Shown: positions 1-11,800 of the stretch, piece by piece
Layout of the letters: each line of letters starts with the position of its first letter
How positions within the stretch are numbered: position 1 is the stretch's first letter
Assembly (NCBI GenBank): GCA_013398055.1
Contig: VZRS01014210.1
Span: forward strand, 723,933-787,932
From: Ifrita kowaldi
Taxonomy: Eukaryota; Chordata; Aves; Passeriformes; Cinclosomatidae
DNA length: 64,000 nt
Direction: 5' to 3'
The notes under the pieces: generated by a model
Told to the model about the DNA's origin: nothing
Seen by the model: only the letters and a program-made list of their open reading frames with translations
Databases searched by the model: none
Made by a program: the position numbers and the translations under genes

Positions 1-710
1 GGCAGGAGTAGCGAGGGGGTCCCACAGTTCCCCAGGGAAGGGGATGGGAAGAGCAAGACACGGCCCTTTGTGTTAATCCCACGGTTCTGTGCGTGCAAGC
101 GCCATCCTGTCACCTCTCACCAGTGGAGTGCGTCAGAGCATTGACAAAGGCAAGGAGCACAAGCCCGGCCGACCCAGAGCAGAGCGGGACCGGCTCTCTT
201 TGGAAGCAGGGTACTGCAGGGAAGGGGAGGGGAGTACACATGGCTTCGGAGGTTGGGTGTATCTATAATTTCTGCTATCCTGCAAATGTTAAGAGTCACT
301 AGAATATTGTACTTTCCGCTACTTCAGGATGTTCTAATGAACCAATGTGGCAAGACTACTGGACTTAATTTAATGGTACTATATATTAATACTCCTTATT
401 ATATCACACTTGCACTAAAGATGGGGAGTGAGCAGCCCTCTTTTGAGTGCATTGAGTTATGAATAAAGGTGGTGGAAGGGTATCTAATTGTATTATCACA
501 TGTATTCCGAATGTTAAGAATCCAAGCTATGTTGAAATCAGCAATCCAGGGTTGGTAATGTTGGAGGACACATTCATTTTTACCTTGTGGATGCATAGTG
601 CTGTAGGGGTCACTGTTGTATACAGTCTGTTTTCTATTTGTTAATAAAAAAAATCTACAGCATCATTGCATAATTCTTGATGTTAATAAATTTGAATAAT
701 TGGGTTTCAT
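1..710 (+). other. probable 3' UTR end of an upstream gene (PTPRF candidate)
   Basis: There is no coding frame of note. From about 250 the sequence is AT-rich and UTR-like, and it ends with two AATAAA hexamers at 643-648 and 685-690, after which its character changes. In the vertebrate order I recall, the gene directly upstream of KDM4A on the same strand is PTPRF (receptor tyrosine phosphatase LAR), so this is the expected place for its last-exon UTR. That assignment rests on synteny only. It could instead be unrelated intergenic DNA with chance hexamers. Confidence 0.45.
643..690 (+). terminator. paired polyadenylation signals AATAAA
   Basis: AATAAA occurs at 643-648 and again at 685-690. 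Cleavage after the second would fall near 700-712. The pair closes the UTR-like block and supports a + strand transcript ending here. Confidence 0.5.
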
Positions 711-3145
711 ACAAGCTGGCTTTCCTGTCTGTTTCTTCGGCAATAAGCAGAGGCTATAGAGTCCTTTGGCAATGGGCACATTCCTCAGCCTGTGGCAGGT
801 AAGTCCTTTCCCACGGGTATATCCCAGCCATGAGTGCCCCGCACTTTCTACAGGGACCCTGTGCCTGCAGGGAGCTTGGAAACCTTCTGTGACAATTCCC
901 TTTGTGCATGTGTGTGCTCATCTCCTGCCCACCTGCAGCTGTACAGGAGTGCACTCCTCCAGACATGGTGCAGGCCTGGCTGGACTTGCAGGAAAGAGGG
1001 GTCAGTGGTGATGACTTTGGTGGCAATATCGGTCGTTTCCAGCCTCCTGGGACGCTGCAGTAACGCTGTTCTGTAGCACTGAGCACAGTAGTGCTCAGCA
1101 GTAAAGCCGTCACCTGGCCCCTGACTGCAGAGCAGAACCCGAGTTTGTTCAGGTGTGAAACCCTTGCCCAGGCTGGCAGCCCTGCCTGCTGTGTGTGGAC
1201 AGCCCGGCCCCAGCCCTGCCCACATGTGAACTGCAAAGCCCAAACTGTCGGCTCCTAGAGAAAGCAGCACATGCACACAGCACAGATGTGCAAGGGAAAA
1301 GCCAGTGCAAGGGGCAGAACCATGTGGGTCAAGGGCCTATGGCCTTTCCATCCTTCCTAAGGGAGCCAAGGGAGCCAAATGTGCCCTGGCCAGCATGTCC
1401 ACGGTGGGTGAGTGTGTGTGGCAGCCTGATGAGCTTTTCCCTAGCATGGCTATGGGCACCTTAGTGATTCCTCAGTGACTGCTGGAGCTCAGTCACACAC
1501 AGCATTCCCTGCCAGGCCAGACCAGTTCCTGGGTAGGTGCCAGATGCAGAAATGTCTTCCCCTTAACTGGCTCATTCCTACCACACTGCTTCACTACACA
1601 GTGGCCTGAGGGGCTGTTGGGCAGCCTCACTGAGGGTGCAGAGTCGAGGGCAAAGCAAGCTCCTGCCCTTGTGAGGCAGCACACATGTGCAGGTGTGTGT
1701 GTGTGCACGTGCTGTCATCACTGTCAGGGCGCAGGATGGCAGAGCGGCACAGCCAAGTGAGCACCTGCTCACACACGGGTGTGTCTGAGGAGGAAGGGCA
1801 CCACGCTCGCCATCGGCAGCCGGCCAGCTGGGAGGTGGGCAGCGAGCACTTGCCTGTGCTGCAGCAAGTGCTTGGGCTGTGCTGCCGAACTACAGGTGGT
1901 GACAATGCTGCTGCCACTCAACTGAGCACTCGCCAGGCACTGCCACACGCACAGCACAAAGCTCTAATCCACATACAGCCTTGAATGCAGAGATTCCTTC
2001 TCACCAAAAGTTGCCAGAACACTCACAGATATGCACACATGCATGTACCTTCTTTATCCTTGTCCAGGAACACTTGGTGCTTCCTTCCTCACCTGTGGGC
2101 TTGTCTATGGAGTGAGTAGAAGCCAGAGGAGGCAGAGAAAGGGTGAAGAACCTCATCATGGAATGTACAAGGAATAACATGACTGAGCCCAGGCCTCTTT
2201 GACAAGGCTGTTGCTGGTAGCCACGGGGCCAAAGCCTCGTGCTGACCTCACAAGCCAGGAAAGGCTCAGTGCACAAAGTTTGAGGACATGCCACCTTGGC
2301 AAGGGGACAGGCCCCCAGAGGTCAGAGAGCAGCAAAAGCAGCTGTTGCTGTTACAGCTTTTCTCCAGCCCCTTTTCTCCACTCCCCTGGCCTGTTTGCAT
2401 AAAGCCAACACTGCTCCAAAGGGAATGGACTCATATCATTTTAAAAGCACTTATTCTTTCAACATTTATTTCCCTTTATTTCTGTATATCTGTGTAAATT
2501 AAAAGGGAATCAAAAAAACTATGGTGCACAGTGAATTAACAGCAATGCCAGCCTGATCTGCCCTCTGAGCCAGCTCCACAGCTTGTGCCATGCTCCACGC
2601 AGAGCCACCCTGCTTCCTCCCAGGGCTTGGTACTGACATTCCTGGGCTGCACTGCTCAGCTTTGCCTGGCTAGAAAGGATTTCCTACAACTGGCACTTTT
2701 TTTTTCTGCCCCATTTTCTTTGGTATCAGCTTAAAACTTCCCTCCCTCTGGTATCAGTGCAATGCTGTGCTTCTAAGGGAATGGTCCGGAGATGGTTCTG
2801 TAAGACACTTCAGCCTCTTCTGTTTGGAGTTTCAGACAGACCAACTATATTTTCACTGAGCAATGGAGCTGGGCTGTTAGTGCTGTCTTTTTTTTTTACC
2901 CTGGTGAAAATTTTCCATTCCTTAGTCGTACCAGGTAGCCCCAATGCAGCCTCAGATAAGTAGCTTTGTAAAGGGCACAGTTTGGCAGGTGGGACAGCAG
3001 CTAAATGGCAGCTAGTCAAAGGTGAATTCCTGGGCACTGCGGTGCTCCTCTGCTCTATTTTGATATTTTTATTCATTCCACTGATACTTGTAGCAAGAGC
3101 TGTGCAGGCACTGCCCAAGCAAGCTTGGCTTGCCTCCTGGTGACG
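711..3145. other. intergenic stretch, no gene recognised
   Basis: This stretch has short open frames on both strands that overlap one another, none with a recognisable domain or exon structure. A short TG run lies near 1695-1706 and short T tracts near 2698-2706 and 2888-2897. I see no repeat family member or RNA gene. Confidence 0.6.
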
Positions 3146-3149
3146 TTAA

Positions 3150-3230
3150 CTCATAGGATCATAGAGCAGTTTGGGTTAGAAGAGACCTTTAAAGATCAGC
3201 TACTCCAAATAACATCCTGACCAAGCACTA
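3150..3230 (-). mobile_element. CR1 LINE 3'-end fragment, antisense
   Basis: The block beginning 'ggatcatagagcagtttggg' and continuing through 'agagacctttaaagatcag' matches the reverse complement of the terminal part of avian CR1. Only the last ~80 bp are recognisable, then similarity fades. This is a typical 5'-truncated, diverged copy. Confidence 0.65.
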
Positions 3231-3684
3231 TCCCTTTGGGATTCCATTGCTTTAAATTTTGTTTTCCCAAGGCAAAATAGTTGTTAAATAGGGGAAAAAA
3301 TAGCTGTAACACTGAAAAATCTGAGCAGACTCTGCACAGTAGCTTGGCAACTCCTTCCCCCACAGTGCTTGAATTTCTTGTCCTCGAATTTCTTGTCCTT
3401 GGCAACATTGCCATTTTCGTTTGTAACATTTCCTAGTTGAGAGTGACTTCTTTTTTTCTCTTTTATCCTTTTTTGCCTGTTTGACCTGGTTCATTTCTGA
3501 GAGCAGGAATAATTCTGATCCTTCCAATTAAAAGCTCGTTGTTGCCCTTTTGCCAGTTATAATAAGCAATCTCAGTCCCCAGAAACAATTACAGGTTATT
3601 GAGCTACCGTGCCTACACATTTCTGCTCACAGGAGCATTCTGCCACTTGTCATCTTGAAAAGGCTGACTTATGTCTCCTGTGGG

Positions 3685-4253
3685 CAACAGGTTGAGGGAG
3701 GTGATTCTGCCCCTCTACTTTGCTGTTGTGAGACCCCCACCTGGAGCACTGCGTCCAGCTCTGGAGTCCCAAACATAGGAATAGCATGGACCTCCTGGAG
3801 CAGGTTCGGAGGAGGTTACAAAGATGCTCAGAGGGCTGCAGCACCTCTTCTGTGAAGACAGGTTGAGAGAGTTGGGGTTGTTCAGCCTGGAGAAGTGAAG
3901 GCTCCAGGGAGACCTTACACAACTTCTGGTGCCTAAAGGGGTTGTAAGAGAATTGGAGCAGGACTTTTCACAAGGGCCTGTAGCGATAGGACAAGGGGGA
4001 ATGACTTTGAACTCAAAGAAGGCAGGATTAGATTAGATGTAAGGAAGAAACTCTTCCCTACAAGGGTGGTGATGCACTGGAACAGGTTGCCCAGAGACCT
4101 TATGGATGCTTCATCCCTGGAAATGTTCCAGGCCAGGTTGGATGGGACTTTGAACAACCTGGTCTACTGGAAGGTGTCCCTGTCCATGGCAGGGAGGTGG
4201 AACAGGATGATCTTTAAGATCTCTTCCAACTCAAACCATTCTGTGATTCTACA
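3685..4253 (+). mobile_element. CR1 LINE 3' end, sense, ~570 bp
   Basis: This is the best CR1 copy in the window. It carries the end of the reverse-transcriptase region ('cacctggagcactgcgtcca'), the conserved 'ggttgttcagcctggagaag' block, 'gcactggaacaggttgccca' and the terminal 'accattctgtgattct'. It is 5'-truncated and has no intact reading frame. It lies between the presumed upstream gene and the KDM4A promoter. Confidence 0.93.
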
Positions 4254-5100
4254 ATATTACAAAGTTGGTTGTTCTTGACTAAAGGATGGCAAGTGCAGCT
4301 GCCAAGCCATCAGAAAGGCCAGAAATGCAGTTTGTTTCAAAACTTACCTGACAGTTGTCTGACTTTTTATAGGAGGCTGTGCGTTGTGCCTGCTGCTGTT
4401 GTAACCCACTTTGGGACTTTGGTGTGTATATACCCGGCAATTCAAAATCGGAGCAGGTCAGAGAGGCAGCAGATCAGGGAAAACCTGTGTTGGAGTGGTG
4501 TTTTGTCAGAACTTTCAGGGCTGCTGCCCGCGTATAGCATGACACCAAAGGAAACGCGTGTTAGGAGAAACAGAGTGAAATTAAGGTTTTATTTAGGCAT
4601 GAGGGACCGAGTGCGGTCTCTGAGGATGCCTATGACCTTTTTCAGGTGGGTTGCGCTTACTTTAAAGGCTGCTCATTGGCACTTAAAGATTTAAAATGCA
4701 TTTAGCACTGCGCAGTGTGAAAATCGCAGCCAGTCCCAGCCGAGGAGAGATCAGTGTCCCTAGACAGCGTCTGTTAAGCACTCGGCCTTGCACACACTCA
4801 AAGGCATTTGCTGCTAAAACTGTACTGTCAGGTCCCAGTTCTTGATACGAACGGTGGCAGATTATTGGCAACATCCGCTGGCGACGGCGGCACTTTTCCA
4901 CGTTTCTAGATGACCGGACTGTGCTGGCCAAGCGCCCCGGCGTGGGCCGGGCCTGGTACTGGTCCAGCCCCAGTCTGCGTTCGCTGCCAAACGTTTGCGA
5001 ACTATCAAATTCTACTCTGGCTTTGTTTACACACGGAAACTGTAGGAGTATAATTAGCGGGGTTCGTGTGCTCGGTTGGCAGATGCCTGTTGTGTGTCAC
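4254..5100. other. KDM4A-upstream sequence, no gene recognised
   Basis: This is unique-looking sequence between the CR1 copy and the CpG-rich promoter. CpG dinucleotides become more frequent from about 4500 towards the promoter. I see no exon, RNA gene or repeat. Confidence 0.5.
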
Positions 5101-5459
5101 CGCTCCGCGCTTGAAACTCACCCGCTCACTGCAGCACCCACGTACCCGGGGTGAGTGTCCACCTCGCGCTGAGCGCCCGCTGGACCGGGATCAGCTGCAT
5201 CCAGCGAGACTCCCCGGGGCCTGGAGGCGGGGAGCGGGCGAGATAGAGGAGGGATGCGGGAAGGATCCGGGTGGGATGCGGGCGGCACGGGGACGGTGTC
5301 CCCGCCGTGACTGCGCGGCCTGAGGGTGCCCCGGCACGGGCCCCGCTCGAACGCCCCCTAGCGACTGCCTGGTCCCTCCCGCCCGCCCTCCTGCCTAGCA
5401 ACCGCCCCGCGCCCGGCCTCCTGATTCGCTGGCCCGCCCCGGCCGGCCATCGAATTCCT

Positions 5460-5493
5460 ATTGGCTGCGAAGCGGGAAGCGGGCAGCGATTGG
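5460..5493 (-). promoter_or_regulatory. KDM4A: two inverted CCAAT boxes, 29 bp apart
   Basis: ATTGGCTGCG occurs at 5460-5469 and again at 5489-5498, so the core and five following bases are identical. ATTGGCT is the inverted form of the NF-Y site. NF-Y commonly acts in TATA-less CpG promoters from pairs of sites with spacing of this order. Function is inferred. Confidence 0.65.
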
Positions 5494-5561
5494 CTGCGGC
5501 GGCGGAGGGAAGGGGCGGGGCGGCAGGGCGGGTCTCGGGCGGAGCGGAACGGCCGCGGTGG

Positions 5562-5597
5562 NNNNNNNNNNNNNNNNNNNNNNNNNNNNNNNNNNNN
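5562..5597. other. assembly gap, 36 N
   Basis: The run of N lies between the promoter and the first visible coding exon. Its length is probably nominal. The missing first coding exon of KDM4A (residues 1-46) and at least part of its flanking introns must lie here, since neither flank encodes the JmjN start. Confidence 0.95.
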
Positions 5598-5697
5598 GGT
5601 GGGGCGGGCGCGCCCTGACCGGGGCTCGGCCCGAGTTCCCCGAGTTTGACGCTGTTCCCGGCCGCGGCCGCCGCTCCCGGCCCGCGTGTCCCCGCAG

Positions 5698-5873
5698 ATC
5701 GTGCCGCCTAAGGAATGGAAGCCGCGGCAGTGCTACGATGACATCGACGAGCTCGTCATCCCCGCGCCCATCCAGCAGGTGGTGACAGGGCAGTCCGGGC
5801 TCTTCACGCAGTACAACATTCAGAAGAAGGCCATGACGGTCCGCGAGTTCCGCAGGATCGCCAACAGTGACAA
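5698..5873 (+). CDS. KDM4A: KDM4A exon 3: JmjN end and JmjN-JmjC linker (residues 47-105)
   Basis: The exon starts after cccgcag with IVPPKEWKPRQCYDDIDEL and runs to IANSDK. It ends in phase 2 (GAC AA|gtacgg). A non-coding exon 1 and an ATG-bearing exon 2 are expected upstream, hence the number. Confidence 0.95.
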
Positions 5874-8800
5874 GTACGGCCGGTCCCGGGCACACAGAGT
5901 TATGGAATGGTTTGGGTTGAAAGGGATATTAAAGATCATCTGGTTCTTCACCCTGTCAGGGTCAAGGACTCTTTCCTCAAAATCAGGCTGCTCAGGACCC
6001 CATCCAAGCAGGCCTTGAACACTTCTAGGGATGGGGCATCCACAGGGTGCCGGGTCCTCCATACGGCCTGGGGTCAGCAGTGTGAGCGTCATGCCCTGGG
6101 CAGATGAGGTTGCTTGTACAGCGGGCGGTGTGCATGGGGACCTTTGTCACCTGTGCAGCAAGATGATGTGTAATGGCAGCAGAACTTTCTGTTTGTGCTG
6201 TGGGCTCCTGTCTGTCTGTCCCCAGTAGCTAGACCATTGAAATGTTTATTGAGTAGTGGAGAAAGGAATGTTCATGACATAAAAAAGGAGATGAAGATCA
6301 CTTGGAAACGACTTGGAGCAAAATAGCCTTTGCAATAGCTACTTAGAAATAACATTGGAATTGCCAGCTGCAGTTGGTCCATCAAAGCTTATTTTGTCTT
6401 TCAAAAGAGTACAGACCAGATATTTTAGAGTTCTGTTTAATAGAGTAATTTGATGGAAGTTACTGTTTTATGTTATGTATGTAATTGTGTGAAATCTATG
6501 TATATAGACACACATTAAGTAGATGCTAAGACTAAGTTTGATCCCCCAGTGCTACACATAGTCCAGTGTATAGTTAGCAGGAATGGGCATAGAGAGCAGG
6601 TATTTTGCTGGTAAACAGAATATGTTTGACCATGGTGAGTCTGTGAAGGTTTGCTAGTTTCACAGTGGCAGAAAACTTTGGGTTTGTTTGTATGTTTTTT
6701 AAGTTGTTCTTTGTATCATTTCTGGTTTTGACTGCGTTGTTGTTTCTAAGTAACTACAGCTAGAAGGTGAAATTGTTCTGACCCCGGAAAAGTGCAGAAA
6801 GCAAAAATGAAAGTAAACTGAGAAACGGGAAAGTAATTTTCTTCCTGATACTTCCGTTCCCAAGTGTCACAGAAACAGAGCCATGACTGCTCTCACTTCT
6901 CTTCTGGCAGTTTAGGGGTCTGGCTGATAACACACATTAGGTATTTTTATTGTAGCTTTCCATTCTTTCAGTCGAGGAAAATGTTGGTTTAGACTTTTCA
7001 AATAACAAACTGCTAAGTGTTTAGTACCTTGCTTGGTTTTTTCAGGTACTGTACACCCCGGTACACGGACTTTGAAGACCTTGAACGAAAATACTGGAAG
7101 AACCTTACGTTCAATGCCCCCATCTACGGAGCTGACGTTAATGGCACGCTCTACGACAAGGTAAGGAAACTGTTCTGGTTTCCAGGTAACAGTTATCCTG
7201 GTATATTGCATTCCATAAATACTAATGTGGCATTTGACTCTTACCTTTTGGAAAGAGTTAATGATAGTCTTAGCACAGTTCCAGCTTCTGGAGTAGAAGG
7301 CTGACAGAGGTAGTGTTCTAAGGGACCTCTGCTAGCACTTCAGTGTAGTGTAGTTTAGTTTAGGAAAGCAAAAAACACTATTGCGCAAGTTGCTTTGTCC
7401 TGAAAGGTGTGTGAGAGTTGGAAGTGTTGATCAGTGGATGCCTGCAGCTTTGATATCCACTGGTGTATATATTTTTGTGGAACAGCTCTGTAGTCGTTAA
7501 GTGGTATGATGATAACTGTCCAAAGACAGTTTGCAATCTGCTTGCTTGTCTCCTAAATTACCGTGATTTACTCTTTTAAAAGATGTTTGGAGTGAAAAGT
7601 GGTTTTGTTCAAGAGGGTTCAGACATTAGCTCAAGCTCAATCAACATCAGCTGTTGTTCTCTGCTCTGTTAAGTCTGTAGCTTTGTGATTATTTCTCCTT
7701 TGTAATCATTATGTTGACTGGTAAATTTCTTTCCCTCCTTAAAGGCCAGTAAGCAATCACTATGCAGGCTACACCACGGTTTAGGTGAACTAGCTCACAG
7801 CTTGAGCTGTGTAATTCTGTGATGTGCTGTTGCACAAGTGTCTGTTAGCTTTTGCGAACTGTCATCTCAGCTGTGTGGTTTTGTTCTTTGTAATCCTTGT
7901 TTGACATGAGGCTTGTGTTTTACAGCATGTAGATGCATGGAATATTGGCAGATTGAACACAATCCTGGATATTGTGGAGAATGAAAGTGGCATAACCATT
8001 GAAGGAGTGAATACTCCTTACCTATATTTTGGCATGTGGAAAACTTCTTTTGCCTGGCACACTGAGGACATGGATCTCTACAGTATTAATTACTTGCATT
8101 TTGGGGAACCCAAGTCATGGTAAGATTTTTCTAAGGAATCTTCTAGATGTAGAAGAGCAATACCATAAAATTTTGGAGTCAAAGTCATGAAGCTAAGAGT
8201 TGACTAAAATAACTATCATTTCTCTAGTCTTGCACTGCAGTTCTGTCTGATACCAAGAACACTAGAAATCTGTAAGGAACCACAGAGTAGTGTGTGTCCT
8301 CAGTAGAATTTGTTTGGTTACCTTCTAGAAGGGTCTGTTTGCTGTCCTGATGTAGAGAGTTCTTCTGAATTACAGTATGGCGTGGATCCTCTCTGTGGTG
8401 GTAGGGCCAAAACTTGGCAGACTTGCGTATCGTTTCCTGAGGCTCTAAAATGACCATACAGTGGTATGGTCACACAGGCACTGGGGGAACAGGCAGTTTT
8501 TAACAGACTTTGAATTGTAGCTGTTTATCATATGGATGTCATTGAGTGGTTTGTCCAATGTCTGAGCTTTCTTGATTCTTTTTAAGGGAGGCTCCTGAAT
8601 TTTTCTTTATCATGGCTTGCATTTTAAGAGTGAATCATGCCCTTCTGTTCACAAATTAATTTCTCAAGCAACTTCAACAATTGTTTCCATGGCACTTTTG
8701 TTGGAAACTAGTATTTTTGGCCGCCTTCTAATATAACTTTGAAGAAAAAAATAATAGGTAGCACAATGTGACCCGTGAACAACCCCATGCAGTGGCAGTA

Positions 8801-11800
8801 GCAGGAAAACATGAAACAGAGTAATTCAGTCTGTCGAACTACTTGGCCATTGCTTCTTCTACAGTAGTACTTGGAAGAAGTGAGCTTTGCTGGTATCTTT
8901 GATTAATTTGGCAAGGAATCAATTCAGAATATAGCACTGCACTCCAGAGTGAAAGCAAACTAAGTAGGTTGATTTATTTATTGTAGTCACACCAACCAGG
9001 AGTTTTGTGGCACCCATAAAAAGGTGTGTACAGAGAGAGACATAGCCCTAAAGGGCACTCCATGAGTTGTGCACGTGTTAAGGATGTGGCATCTGACTTA
9101 GTACCATCTTGGTCTGAGCAGCTGAAAGAGGTGATTCCATTTTCTGTCTTGCCCTGTGTTCCTCCTTGCACTGAGTATACTGAGATTGCACAGCTGTGAA
9201 CTGAGACAGTTCAGGAAGTGCTCTTCCCTTTCTCGTTGCAATTCATGTTTTGCTGCACAGATCCGCTAATCATGTACATCAGACCTTTTACTTCCTTGAT
9301 TGCTTGAGCAAAAGTTGTTAAAAGAAATGGTCAGGTTTTGGGTGTTAATTTTTCTTGGGATAGAAATGTAAAAGTCCTCAATGAAGATTTTTAGCTTTAT
9401 ATCAAACTTTGAAAAAGATAAGTGTAGAGATAGAGAATTTTTTTTAGGTAATTCACACCTTGATGACTGATTATGATTTCCAGTCAAACTTCGAGATTTT
9501 GTTGTTGTCACTTTACTTATCAGACGTCTTCTTACGACTGCAGGTACTCCATCCCTCCAGAGCATGGGAAGCGGCTGGAGAGACTTGCAAAAGGTAATCA
9601 GGCAGTTCATGTCCTGTCTTTTTCTGAAGATGGGATGGACAGCTGCAATGGGTTTCAGCTCTTTTAGAGAGCACAGGCTAGCATGACTGAACTGATAATT
9701 TGCCTTTTAGAATATAGATTACATTACTTCTGAGTGTTTGCTTATAGAATACACACAAGAGAAATGTCACATTACAAATAATGAACTTGTGGTCTGTCTA
9801 ACCCTTAATGAGAAAATCATTAGCTATTGATTATTAAAACTGGAAGGTTATGGCCAAGGGAGGATCCTTCTATTTGAGGTCTTTCTTATGTTCTTTCAAA
9901 CTGGCAGCTGTTAAAAGATAAATCTTGGAGAGCTGTCATTTTTCTTCAGCATGCACACTAGTACACTTCAAATAAGGTGGTCCATACTTGTAGGGAAAAA
10001 GTGTCTAGACAGTAATTTTTCATAAAAACTGCTGAAAAATAAATGTCGTTTGAGCACAATGGTAACATCTCTCCTTGTCTTTATTTTAAACAGGTTTTTT
10101 CCCAGGCAGTGCCCAAAGCTGTGAAGCATTTCTCCGTCACAAGATGACTCTCATCTCTCCATCAATTCTGAAGAAATATGGAATTCCATTTGATAAGGTG
10201 TAGAAAAGTAATCGTGGTTATACCAGTTTAATCAAGAGGTTCCTGCAGCCTTGTCTTGTTTCTGACAGCAGCCACTAGCAGATGCTTAGATAGGAAAATA
10301 GAAACAGGCAGGGGATAATGCGGTCCTTCCTATTGTACTTCCATTTATCTGGCAATTGGGGCCTGAAAGAGTTTGAGACAGAAAAATCTGTCAAGGGCTC
10401 CTAAAAACAAAAGGTTGGTTTTCTGTTTTTTTTTTTTTTTTAATTTTTTGACTTAAAACTAAACATTACCTCCTGTGTTAGATTCACTTCACTGTTGAGA
10501 TGTGTATTCAGTGAAGTGAGATTGTTATTTTTTTGTTTCAAACTTGCCCTTGCTAGTTTTGTTTGTTGGAGTCTGCTTCCTCGATAGAAAATAAGGTTTG
10601 TTCCCTGTTAATTTTTTAATTACATTAATAACTTTATAGGCTTCCTTGCTTTCTCTGGTTATGACCTGCCATTCCCACTCCCACACAGAGATATTAAAGA
10701 TCTAGTCTTTGAGTTCTTATTCAGAAATACTGTCCCATCTACCCGGACAGCTGAAGGGTTTTGTTGTCATAAACCTTTACAGTGGGGAAATGTTGAAGAG
10801 CAGCAGTGGAAGGCTGACTGAAAGTTGTACTTTAGTATGAACAGCAAAAGAAAACAGCAGTAAATTTCCAAGTTCTGTGTGAATAGAAATTTACTCGATC
10901 TTAGATAATGTTCAGCCAAACCTGTAGCTGATACAGATAAATATCTTTATGAACTTCCTCTAGCTGGTCGCAGAGTATTTTGTATGTACAACCATTTCTG
11001 TGCTATTTTGACCAGCTGTGTTGTGTTTTAGTAAAAAAAACTGCTGAAAGTGGCTTTTTAGTAAACAGATATTTAACATAAGTAGCAAAATAATGAAGGT
11101 TCGTATCAAGTCTGTCCATTGCAGCAGGGAGCTCCGGCCGCCATCTGTGAGTGGGCTTTTTGGGTGTGCTGCAGAGAGGGATGCAGGAGCTCCTTTTAAT
11201 CATATTCACCAAGTACATTCTTAAATTCTGAATAACACTGGGATGTCCCAATTGTCTTCTAGGTGACACAGGAGGCTGGAGAGTTCATGATAACCTTTCC
11301 TTATAGCTATCATGCTGGCTTTAACCACGGCTTTAACTGTGCTGAATCTACCAACTTTGCTACTCTTCGGTGGATTGAGTACGGGAAGCAGTCGGTGCTG
11401 GTGAGTGGTCTGTTGCCGTCATTAAGCCCCCATTGCTTGTTCTAAGGGAGTGGTTTCAGGGCTTTTAAGATGTGATGTTTGCTTTCTCACAAAGTAGCAA
11501 CATTCACCCGAAGTCCTGCTTCGTGCACTTGTGTCAACCGTGGATAGCTTGCAACATGTTTTGTCATGTTTCGTAACTTTTTTGTAACTTTGTGCAGCCC
11601 AAGTGAGGCTTCAAAAAAAAGCCGGGGGCTGGTTGTCTTTGCAGAGATGGAAGAGTATGCTTGGTGGGCAGAGCTCATCACTATTTTTCTCCAGTATTTT
11701 AACCATTATTTATGGACTGTTTAGCCTAGAATATGACTTTGATAACTTAAATGACTTACCAAAACAAGTATCTTGGCTGAACCTCTAGACTGAATAGTGT

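Larger units (their letters stand above)
5100..5697 (+). promoter_or_regulatory. KDM4A: CpG-island promoter of KDM4A
   Basis: This is dense CpG, GC-rich DNA just before the first visible KDM4A exon. It contains two inverted CCAAT boxes (ATTGG at 5460-5464 and 5489-5493) and a GC box (GGGGCGGGGC at 5512-5521). There is no TATA box. Initiation is therefore expected between about 5520 and the N gap, so the non-coding first exon would start here. The island is broken by 36 Ns at 5562-5597. The start site is inferred from motif spacing; no transcript evidence is available. Confidence 0.8.

Noticed and set aside
754..1236. 160-codon open frame (-) downstream of the presumed PTPRF 3' UTR
   Set aside because: Cys/His/Gln-rich chance translation overlapped by other frames; no splice or domain evidence.
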